From Ottelia alismoides (taxonomy: Eukaryota; Streptophyta; Magnoliopsida; Alismatales; Hydrocharitaceae), in contig JAZKJV010005542.1 of the NCBI GenBank assembly GCA_037367405.1, positions 62,001 through 126,000 on the forward strand: a stretch of 64,000 bases of DNA, given 5' to 3'. A model generated the notes under the pieces. It saw only the letters and a program-made list of their open reading frames with translations. It had not been told where the DNA came from and searched no databases. The translations under genes were made by a program, and so were the position numbers. Of this stretch, positions 8,863-18,383 are shown in pieces; position 1 is the stretch's first letter, and each line of letters starts with the position of its first letter.

Positions 8863-11800
8863 TGATGAATCTCGGATTCATCACTCTAAGTCTCATTAAT
8901 TAGGCTCAAGTCCCTCAAAATCAATTGCATTTCTGCATTTATTTCGCATAATTAGCATTCGGGCATGATTGCATAAGAATTGCATTTTAGCATTAATTCC
9001 TGCATAAAATAAGAAGCTAAAAATCCAAGCAAAAAGTGACATGTGAATAGCCTAACTTCCCCTATTTTTAACTCCTTCATGCTAACACCGCATACCACAA
9101 ACTCACTTCCACTGTGTACACACCACTAACAAGAATAAATGAAAAATACAAAAAAATTACTAACCCTGATAAGTGGACCAAAAACACAAACCCTAGTTTT
9201 AGGATTTTCGGACTAAAAGCCACATACCTTCCCCATCCAGTGTCCGATTTGACCCTACTCACTTTTGAACTAATACACATTCAATTACCTTCAAAACAAG
9301 ACTTCAAGTGAATCAGAGCTCGTATGTGAAAGTTGGGTTTTGGGCCTCTTTTGTACATTGTATATTTTCGCGGCTTTTTGACCGATATTTTATGTATATA
9401 TTTTCTTTATCATTAAAAATCCAAAAAAAATTAGATTAAGGTGTATTTTATTTATCTTTGATTTTCCCATATTTTTCCGGATTTTTATCTTGTTTCAAAA
9501 ATGACAAAAAAAATAGAAAACCAAAAATCAAGGTATTCTATGTACATGGGATACCCCAAAAATTCACTTTTTACATTTGACCGAATTTGGCTTTGATGTC
9601 TTCATGAAAGTTGTAGATCTCGTCGAGACGAGCACTTTTCGTGAAGAAACTTTTTCGATCCGAGGTCATTTGCTATTTTTTATCTATTTTACAAAGTATT
9701 TTTATTTTCGGATTTTTTGGAGCTGACACGTGGCAGCCTCAGAGGCCACCACGTGTCAGCTATTTTTCGCCGTTTTAAATCTCGTTTTTAAAAAAAAAAA
9801 TTAAAAATCGGCCGCACGTGCTCCGCACGTGCATCGCTCCCCCTCTCTATCCTTAACCTCGCCACGTAGCGCATTCTCAGCCGACCGATCTCGGTCGATC
9901 GGGCGGCTGAGAAGCGTCGTCTTCAACCTCCCACACCTGCCTCCGAATCCTCCGCCGGTCCTCCTCGACTCCCGCAACCGCACCGGCCCTCCATTATCCC
10001 TACGCCCCCGTTGACCACTCCGTTAGCCTCGCAACGGCTGCGCAACCGCCGCGCCCCCTTCGCCCTGATCTCTGCACCGGCAACCTCACCCTCTCCTATT
10101 TAAACGCCACCGCCGCCCCCCGACTCAGATCATCCGCCGTTCATCACCGCAGGTAGTGACAGCCACGGTCGACGAGATCCAAGAAGCTCGCCGCTCCTCG
10201 CCGCAGCTCAAGCCTTCGCCGCTGCTTTGCTCCGGCTTCGCCGTCGAGCCCCTCCAGGTATCCTTCCTCCTCTCTCTCTCTCTCTCTCTCCCGCTCTACC
10301 TCTCCGCCTCGACCTCCTCGTTTCGCCGGCTCCGCCGTCGGCTACACCTCCACCCCTTCGCCGTTGAACCCCTCCTCAGTTCACCCTCTTCACCGACGAC
10401 GTCTCCGCCGCTGTCCCCGCCATCAGCTACCACCTCCAGAGGACCTCGACATCGCCGCCTTCGCCTTCCTCCCGCTTCATCGACAACCACCGGGCCCGCT
10501 CCTCTACTACGCTACCACCTCCATCGGTCTTCTCCGACATCACCAAGCTTTGCTGACAACCGCCTTCGACCTCCTTCACCGCCAACGACATCGTCTCCGC
10601 CGCTCTCCCTCGACGCCCCACGGCCGTGTGTCGGCCACCACCGCCTGGAGCTCTGCCCCTGCTCCTTCGTCGAGCCAACGCCACCAACGAGCTTCGTCAA
10701 CAGAACCTCCGTCCACCAGCAGCCCCGCTCCGCATCGACAACTCCGCCCAGCCGCCGGCTCCTCTGCCTGAAGCGGCCCTCCGCCGCTACAGCCCCGCAC
10801 CCCCTCGCACGCCCCTCGCATGTGCGCGGGGGAACTTCCCCAGCAAGCAACACCCAGGGGGGGTCACGTGCTGCGCATGTGCCCCTTGGGCAATTTACAA
10901 AGTTTCCCCCGAAGGACTCCCATTTTGCAGATCAAGCTCGCCGACCCAGGGTCACGTGCGGGGCACGTGACCTGCTGGGAATTTTGCGCAAATACCCCCC
11001 GAAGGTCTGATATTTACATCACAGCCTTTTGCATATTTATTTATTTATTTATATTTGCATTTGTACCCCTGTGTTCCCTCGTATATTTGGACCTCAACTC
11101 TACATTATTCTCCTAATCTAAAAATTGCATGGTGTTTGTTAATTAATTCTCTACGCTTTGACATATTGTGGGTATTTTTTGTGACGAACGGTTAATTAAT
11201 AAATAATTGTTTTGTGGAAATTAGAATATTTTGTCCAATCTGTGCTCTGAAATTCATAGTTAATCAACCGTTGTTCTAAAAATTCCCCAAAAATCATACA
11301 TTATAGAGATTATTTTGGTGAACATTGTGCCCAAAAAGATTTGCACTTGCATGCATCGTTTGTCCTGTAAAAATCATTTTGCACATTTCACTATTTATAT
11401 TTTAATAGGTATTAGATCTCACATTTTTTGAGGTTTAGGATTTTTCTGAGATCCATCACCTAATGATAGATCTTAGATAATTTTATCTCTCGAAAATAAG
11501 TAGGTTTAATATTTATTATAATTAAATATTGAAAATCATTCTGTTTGCATTTAAAAATTCATAAAAAATTCATATTTCATCCAAAAATTTCAAAAAATTA
11601 CAGTGCATTCATTTCATTGTCATTTACATTGTGGCCAAGTTTCGTATTTTTCGGACATCGTTTGATTGAAATTTACATTTTAGTCCCTAAAATAGGCCGA
11701 ATTTGCATTTTGCATCTCATATTGCATTGAAAAATTCCAAAAAAAACCGCCTTGAAAACCGAACTTAAAATTTGATAGACACAACTCTAGGTTGTTCCTT

Positions 11801-11989
11801 TGCCTCCTTGTGATCGACCTTGGGACTTGCCCAAGTAAAATAAACATAAAAACCACTTGATTAAGATTGAATAAAATTTGTGGTTATTTCTCGACTGTTT
11901 CCGATTGCCGCCTACAACGAACGACATTAATCACTTTAACGCACGAACATTAAAAATACTTTCTTAACGCGGTTTTTGCGGACTCGTCA
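8863..11989 (+). repeat. Element A 3' LTR (about 3.1 kb)
   Basis: It starts with TG directly after the PPT and ends ...gactcgtca, the same ending as the LTR of B (15966 on the minus strand). The first 21 bases (8863-8883) form a 9 bp perfect palindrome with a 3 nt loop. The LTR is strongly bipartite: AT-rich at both ends, GC-rich and CpG-rich from about 9790 to 10990. ORFs in the GC-rich part are compositional and not supported as genes. The 5' copy is out of the window, so divergence cannot be used for dating. Confidence 0.85.
9721..10140 (+). promoter_or_regulatory. Likely LTR promoter of element A: G-box palindromes and TATA-like box
   Basis: A 13 bp perfect inverted repeat, AGCTGACACGTGG (9721-9733) and CCACGTGTCAGCT (9749-9761), holds two ACGT cores of the G-box/ABRE type. 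Two more CACGTG boxes lie at about 9815-9832. A TATA-like TATTTAAA sits at 10097-10104, which would place a start near 10125-10135. The positions fit a U3 promoter; activity is not shown. Confidence 0.5.
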
Positions 11990-12260
11990 CCTATCATCCC
12001 CTATACTTGGGTTAAAGATCCCTAAGTGTAGAAAAAATATTAACATGTTGAGGGCAAGAGAGGGAACAAAAGAAATAAAAAGAAAATAAAAATAAAATGA
12101 AATGAAAAAGAAGGAAATGAATGACATTGATTCCCCTATACTTAGGGTAAAAGATCCCTTAGTATAGGTAAAAACAAGAGCGATGAAACAACCACCAAGA
12201 AAAACTTAAGTCATTCACCTCCCCTATACCAGGATAAAGTGCATCCGAAGTATTACATAT
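11990..12260 (-). repeat. Element B hairpin/purine-run array
   Basis: On the plus strand the units read CCTATACTTGGG (12000-12011) with CCCTAAGTGTAG (12020-12031), then CCTATACTTAGGG (12035-12047 plus 100, that is 12135-12147) with CCCTTAGTATAGG (12156-12168), and a decayed third unit at 12221-12257. Each is flanked by a C-run, that is, a G-run on the coding strand. Position, just after the integrase end, matches the other elements. Element A's LTR ends 10 bp from the last unit. Confidence 0.75.
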
Positions 12261-12408
12261 ACATACAGAAAAGAGGTGAATGATTAAAATTGAAGAAGAA
12301 AGAATGAAAATAAAGGAATATATAGAAAAGAATATCAACTCATGTATCAGATGCAGAAGACGTCAAAAGATCATAGTCTGATACCAAATGAATAGAATCA
12401 ACCACTGA

Positions 12409-13540
12409 CTAGAAAGTTTCATGATTTGGATATGACTTCAACAACTGTCTGTTCACAACAAATGGTTGTGTATCAGATGACAACCCAAATATGACCATAC
12501 AACCATTGTCACACACATCTCTAACAATGAACGGTCCTAACCATGTTCTTTTGAGTTTGCCGAGAAACAACTTCAATTTCGCGTAAAACAACCATACTTT
12601 CTGATCAGGGATGGAAGTCCTCCTAATGTGTCTATCATGCCAATGCTTGACTTTCTCCTTATACATGAGTGAGTTATCATAGGCAAAATCTTAGAATTCC
12701 AACAATCTATTCAGATCCACTTTTCTACTCTAGCACGCTCTCTCATAATCCAAATTGCATATATGGAGTGCCCATAATGATTTGTGAATAAGCTCAATAT
12801 CAAGTGGCAAGGCTTTCCATAAACAAATCTATAGGGAGACATACCAGATGGAGATTTGTATGTCGTCCCCCATAGAACAAAGTCAAGCATATGGGGCCAG
12901 TTCTTCCTATTTAGACATACAAGTTTCTGAAGTATTGTCTTGATCTCCCTATTTGAAATCTCAGCCAAGCTTTTAGTATATAGGTGGCGAGGAGACACGA
13001 CAAGATGCTTAATGACACACTCCTTAACTAGATTTATGATCTCTTGATTGATGAAATGGCTTCCCTCATCTGAAATGAGTATCTTGGGTATCCCAAACCA
13101 TGCAATAATGTTGTCCTTATTGTACAAAAATCAATGGATCAGATGGGGATTGCCTCCACCCAACAACTAACATAATTCACCGCAAGCAGGATGTACTAAA
13201 ATCCCTAACTAACAGGGAATGGATTTATTACGTATATGCCCCAAGCATAAAAAACATCTGAAATCTGGATATATCTCAGGGGCATGATATCTTTGGAACC
13301 TACCATTCCTCTAATTATCTGGCAATCAGTACAGTGTCTCACATAATCCATAGCATCCTTGAACAGAGTCGGACACCATAGGTTGCATTGAAGAACCTTT
13401 TCTATCGTGCGCTTCCTCAAATGATTCCCACCAGCCTCTAATCTATGACAATGCTCAAGAACACTAGTGTATTCCTCTTGAGGAATGCACCCCCTCCAGA
13501 TACAATCCACACCCTCACAAAATAAGTATGGATCCTCCAA
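12409..13540 (-). pseudogene. pol (int): Element B integrase remnant
   Basis: Three open pieces in different frames make one decayed integrase. 13540-13205 holds the zinc-binding region (LEHCHRLEAGGNHLRKRT ... HCTDCQ). 13127-12711 holds the core (GIPKILISDEGSHF, NREIKTILQKLV, YRFVYGKPCHL). 12666-12409 holds the C-terminal GPF-type motif (TWLGPFIVRDV). Frameshifts and stops separate the pieces, so it cannot give one product. Loss of the second half of the zinc module spacing is not obvious. Confidence 0.85.
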
Positions 13541-15060
13541 CTAGTAGAAATTAATCTCTGATAGAAATCTATCTACCTTCATCTTGGGGAAATCTTGTGG
13601 AACTTTTTTTGAGACAATATAGTTCATAAAATCAGCGTACCATGGGAGTGAGGATACAAACAAGATAGACTCATCTGGAAAGGTATCTGATATAGAAAGT
13701 AGTAGCTTCTCATGGGACTCAACATCTGTAACCGAGAAAGGTGATCTGTCACAACTTTTTTCACTCTAGGTTTATCTTGAATGTCTAAATCAAACTCCTG
13801 AAGAAGAAGGATCCATATGATAAATCATGGTTTGGCATCCTTCTTTGCCAACAAATATCATATGGTAGTATGATCCGTATAGATAATAACTCTGAAACCT
13901 AGAAGGTATAAATGGAACTTCTTTAAAGAGAACACTACGGCTAACATCTCCTTTTATGTATTTGTGTAATTATGTTGTCCCTAATTCAGATTCTTGCTAG
14001 CATAGTATATGGAAAATGGTATGAGATCCCTTCTCTGCCCTAAAACAACTCCAACTGTATAATCTGACATGTTTGTCATGATCTCAAAGGGAAGAAACCA
14101 ATCAGGTGGATGAAGAACAAGAGCACTAGTAACCATCTCTTTCATCTGGTGAAATGTAAGGAGGACTTTCTCATCAACAATAAACTCACTCTCCTTGCAT
14201 AGAATCTTAATCAAAGGCCTGGAGATCTTGCTGAAGTCCTTAATGAATCGCCTATAGAATCTAATGTGACCAAGAAATGTCATCAATTGCTTCAAATACT
14301 ACGGTATCTCAAGCTTGGAGATCACGTCAATCTTAGCTGGGTCAAGCTCCATACCATGTTTAAAGATGATGTGGCCCAATACAATCCCTACTATTTACCA
14401 TAAAGTGACTCTTATCCCACAAGAGAACTAAGTTTACCTCACAACATGTCTAAAGTGTTCGGTTTACATAAGTAAGATGTATGTCAAAAATGTCCCCTTA
14501 GAATGAGAAATCATCCATGAAGACCTCTAGAAAACTACCTAACATGTTGGAAAAAACTACCAACATACACCTATGGAATGTAGCAGGGGCATTACATAAT
14601 CCAAAGGGCATCCATGCAAAGACGTAGGTGCCAAACATACAAGTAAAAGGAGTCTTCTCCTGATCCTTAGGAGCGATTGCAACCTGATTGTATCCTAAGT
14701 GCCCATCCTAAAAACAAAAGAAATCCTTCCTTGCTAATCTCTCAATAATCTGATAAAAAAAGGACAGTGGAAAGTGATCTTTCTTAGTCTTTGATTTCAT
14801 GCAGTGGTAATCTATGCAACATGCCATGAAGTGGGTACATGAGTCGAAATCTCCTATCCATGGTCATTCATCGCAACTGTAATCTCTGATTTCTTCAGGA
14901 CCAAGTGAAGCCAACATCACACCCTTTCCTAACCTCTTTCATGACAAAATCCCAGAGATTAGGATTCAGATGACGCTGAAACTCACGAATCGACCTATTG
15001 TTATCCTCTAAGTAGATATGATGCAAGCACAAAGCTAGACCAGTCCCATGGAGATTCGAA
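13541..15060 (-). pseudogene. pol: Element B reverse transcriptase and RNase H remnant
   Basis: Reading leftwards from about 15050: a YLEDN...REFQR-like RT start, PFGLCNAPATF near 14590, and an intact FMDDF catalytic motif near 14510-14525. The connection region follows (14295-13981: FLGHIRFYRRFIKDFSKISRPL), then RNase H with a decayed FEIMTNMSDYTVG, where the usual catalytic Asp of TDAS is Asn. Multiple stops; inactive. Confidence 0.8.
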
Positions 15061-15637
15061 ATACTCTAGCCAGTAACCTTACAATTTCTCTCAAGAACCT
15101 CTAGCAAGTAGGATTCGTGGTCGTCGGTCAACTACAAACTGATGATGACCGGAAACATCTAGGGGGCTCTTCCAAGGAAGGCATACTTCAAAAATGTAAG
15201 TAAAACTTTGAGCTCAGGTGGTGTCTTAATATGCTCTACAACAACGTCTACAACTACTCTGGTAGAAGGTATATGATCTACACTTTGTGAACTATCCACA
15301 ATGGCTAATGCATGCTCAACATGAACTGTATCAGAAGGGTCTATAAGAAATGCTCTCTACTCAGACAGGGATAACTCATAAGGATGCTTAAAGATATCAG
15401 AAAACTGGTCAATAATTATCTCAAATATCTCTGCAGGAGGTATCTCAACAATAATCTCAGAAGAATGCATCTTAGGAATCTCAGAATGAACCTCCAAAAA
15501 TAACTCAGAATGTGGCTCAGATATCTCAGCAATATGTATCTCAAAATGTGTCTCAGAAAGCTCGATAATAATCATGTACCTTAGAAAACTTAGTGTGATA
15601 CTCAAAAAATTGCTCAAACGATATATTAGCTAACAAC
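15061..15637 (-). pseudogene. Element B acidic linker remnant before RT
   Basis: The open piece 15617-15357 is rich in Glu, Ser, Ile and His with imperfect short repeats (EIS-EPHSE, EIHSEIP). It sits where A has its long acidic protease-RT linker. No catalytic protease motif is seen upstream, so protease and gag are deleted. The repeats may be replication slippage. Confidence 0.5.
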
Positions 15638-15880
15638 TGACCCGCTATCAGGAAAAGAACTGCAATAGCTAAATGATGGTGTGCAGTATCGCTCAGCCAT
15701 AGACCTCCTGTTATTGGATCTAATCCTCCGCGAAAACTAAGAAAATCCGCGTATTTTGACCAATTCAAGGTAAAAAATGGGGTTGCTCCCTCAGCAAAAC
15801 TAGGATAAAGTTGAGCCAAAAGATCCCGATTTAAGATAAATTCATGAGGAATTCAACTCTGAATGATTAATAGGGGAGCA
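15638..15880 (-). pseudogene. psaA: Plastid psaA fragment (nuclear plastid insertion)
   Basis: The minus strand encodes [20 protein letters not shown] followed by [14 protein letters not shown] and [15 protein letters not shown], which is a middle part of PsaA, the photosystem I core protein of the thylakoid membrane. Upstream bases spell the preceding PsaA residues ([12 protein letters not shown]) and, with a small deletion, a match to LPINQ near 15870-15880. The match ends abruptly at about 15638 after the codons for IAG. A handful of substitutions relative to the conserved protein fits a decaying nuclear copy. It encodes only about 75 residues of a 750-residue protein and is not functional. 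The remaining 86 bases to the LTR (15880-15965) I cannot identify. Confidence 0.9.
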
Positions 15881-15965
15881 AAAATCGATTATGCTTTCCA
15901 GGGGTTCCTTTTGGGAAAGGAATGCCTCGGTATCCATGAAATTAGTAAACATATTAATGTCTCTG

Positions 15966-18383
15966 ACGAGCCCTAAAATACCCTATTTAATTGTTGAAAA
16001 TTAACGAATGTATATGTTGTGCAGTCAGGTAATAGGGATCAATAAAGAAATTAAAACACATAAATTAATGAATCAATTAAGCGATGAGGTTCTATGTTTA
16101 TTTAACATGAACAAGTTTCAGGGTCGAATGAGGCTAAGGAACAACCGAGGTTAAGTTTATAAAAATTAGCGAACTGTTTTCAGAGAAAAGAAGATGAATA
16201 TTTTTGGTATTTTTATCTTTTTTTTGCTTTTTTATGGGTTTTAATTCAAAGAGATGTAATTAATTTAAAAAGAAAACACGATGAATGGATTTGCAAAAAT
16301 AATTTTTTTAATATAGGAGTAAATAATGATATGTTGTATGATCATTCAAGAAATAAATAATAAATAAATGATTTTTTTATGAATTTTTTACTAATAATGA
16401 AAATGATGCAAAAATGGTGAATGTGGAGCAGCATGAACCAAGCAGCAACCAGTTAGCCTCCCCCTTATTTAATCTCAAAGATAATTTATTAAGTGATATC
16501 AAATTAGTCTCTCCAATAGATGTCCCCAAATTAATACATAATTTAATGAGTAATAAAATCAATGAATGAGAATAAAGATTCTCAAAATGAACCAAATATA
16601 ACCTCAATTAATTATTGTCAAATAATGTTTCAGAAATAGGATATCGTTGTTTAATGTGAAAGACAATGAATCAAGGATCAAAACGACACTAAGAATGTCA
16701 AAATCCGATAAAAATGCTTTAGATATGATCAAATGAAAAGTCTTGTAGATATACCTTTGTAGAGGTACCTTCTGGTAATTATGTAGAGCCAATTGGATAT
16801 CCTTGTAATTAACCCACAGTAGTGGCACTTTTGTAATTCTCTAAAGATGGGAGGGGTTGCGTGCATTTTCCCAAAATCACGTGTTGTGAGCATGATCGAG
16901 ATCTCTTGGAGATTCTGGAGAGGTACAGGGGTTCGTTAGTAAATCACCCACACCATGTGCGTGGTGCGTGGGTGGGAGGCTCATGCTTTAGTTTGATGGC
17001 CAAAGCACATGTTCGGATGAGGGTTCTACGTGGTGTTTATCGATGCTTCTGTGAAGTCCGAGGCATGAGGTTCGTGGGTAGACATGTGGGTTGACCCGCA
17101 TCGTCGATGAAGCTTGATCCGACAGTCTCCTTTTAGGAAAAGATCAACGACCATAATTTGCTATGTTCTTGATCATAGGGCTCATGTAACTCATGTCCTT
17201 TGACTTGTCTAGGGTCAGTGGCGAAGCTGAAGGCGATGGACGAGACACGATTGAGAGGCATCGGGGCCGAAGAACAACATGAAGATGTGCGAGATTAGTG
17301 AATGATGCATGAAGTTGGCCGAAGGCGATTGTGCGAATTCGAAGTGGAGAGGCAAGATGGAGATGAGGGCCAACTGCAGCGAGGTGTACGATGCAAGAGT
17401 TGAGGGTCGTGGATGGTTAGGAGTCGATGGTGATGGTCGATACAATCGAAGCAATGGTCATAGTTGCAAGGCGGTGGCATGGCTAGTGGGTGGTCTTAGA
17501 TGGAGATGCGGAGGGCAGTGGAGCTGTCGGTGGTGGAGGTGTGATGTGGAAGTGCTTGGTGGTGAAGCAGTGAAGGGGTGGTGCGATTAAGGTGGAGAGA
17601 CGAAGGCAGAGATGGAGAATGGGGAATGAAAAGTGATGGTGGTTGATACGGAAAGAAGAAAAATATAGGAATAGAGACAGAGGAAGAAGGGAAGATGAAG
17701 AGACTACATGGGGGTTCGCTTGGGGGTGTTTCTCATAGGAACAACCTTCAGGTCGTAACCTCCACTCGAGCCAGCGAAGATCTCGAGGAAGCTCGTGCAG
17801 CAAGATCACTTTACCACTGCAAGGTCCTTTATAGGGCCTTGGATCGTGCCTAGAAAGAAGGGGTCGTCGCCTCCACTCGGTCTTGGCTCTGCTATCATCG
17901 GAGCATCGAGGAGCTCTCTCTCTCTCTCACACGTCGAAGTTGGCGGATGTCCGTCGTTCGTGTTCGGGTGATGGTTTAAATAGGAAGTAAGGAGGAGATA
18001 AGGCAATGGGTGGTTGAGGTAAAGGGGAGACAGGGACAAAGGCGAAGTCGTGAACGGGTCTCTGGTTGTTGAGAAAGGATCATATAACGGAGGGGGACAA
18101 CGACCGAAGATGGAGATGAGGCAATGGATAATGGTAGTTGGGGCTAAGGTTATCGAGCAAGATGAAGGTGCATCAAAGAGATAGGATATAGGAAGAGGGC
18201 TCGGTTGGGGATGGTGAAGCAGCGCAACTACAGAGGAAGGGCGATCAACCATCACATGCAAGTTACATGATGAGTGGCTCAAGTGATGTGGCATGCCTCG
18301 AACGTAGGGACAAAAGGGATATGCGAGAATGATCATGGTCGTTGAATCAGACTTGATCCAACAACCATAGATGAATGTTGCTA
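15966..18383 (-). repeat. Element B 5' LTR, 3' portion
   Basis: The minus-strand LTR ends ...tagggctcgtca at 15966, the same final bases as element A's LTR. Like A's LTR it has an AT-rich terminal part (15966-16850) and a GC-rich, CpG-poor inner part (16860-18350). Element C interrupts it at 18384; the remainder should lie beyond the window on the far side of C/E. ORFs at 17215-18336 are products of composition. Confidence 0.65.

Larger units (their letters stand above)
1..11989 (+). mobile_element. Element A: Athila-type Ty3/Gypsy LTR retrotransposon, 5' LTR outside window
   Basis: The order seen is leader, gag, protease, reverse transcriptase, RNase H, integrase, hairpin array, PPT and 3' LTR, the standard Ty3/Gypsy order. 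The RT sequence and the absence of a chromodomain fit the Athila clade. No env-like ORF lies between integrase and LTR. The window's first bases (tcttgcgagg) resemble the leader of element F about 190 nt after its PBS, so the 5' LTR and PBS of A should lie roughly 200 nt to the left. A ends inside the 3' noncoding region of element B; the expected 5 bp target duplication at its right edge would be 11990-11994 (cctat), but the left copy is out of view. It is the least decayed element here: two frameshifts and one nonsense codon over about 6.3 kb of coding sequence. Confidence 0.9.
11990..18383 (-). mobile_element. Element B: degraded Athila-type element, minus strand, 3' LTR outside window
   Basis: Read on the minus strand: part of the 5' LTR (18383 to 15966), a short spacer, a plastid psaA fragment, an acidic linker, RT/RNase H, integrase, and the hairpin array at 12257-12000, where element A has inserted. 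Gag and protease are missing and there is no recognisable PBS after the LTR end. Heavily mutated, so older than A. Confidence 0.8.

Noticed and set aside
10156..11010. 284-codon ORF in A's LTR, Pro/Ser/Arg-rich
   Set aside because: Several overlapping frames on both strands are equally open, as expected from GC-rich sequence; no domain, and the LTRs of B and F do not keep it.
11997..12031. Reading the first unit of B's array as B's PPT and LTR start
   Set aside because: It has the paired arm of an array unit and lies about 400 bp from the integrase end, as array units do; true PPTs here lack the arm and lie at least 1.4 kb further.
17215..18336. Long ORFs on both strands
   Set aside because: They lie in the GC-rich part of B's LTR with low-complexity translations and no counterpart in A.
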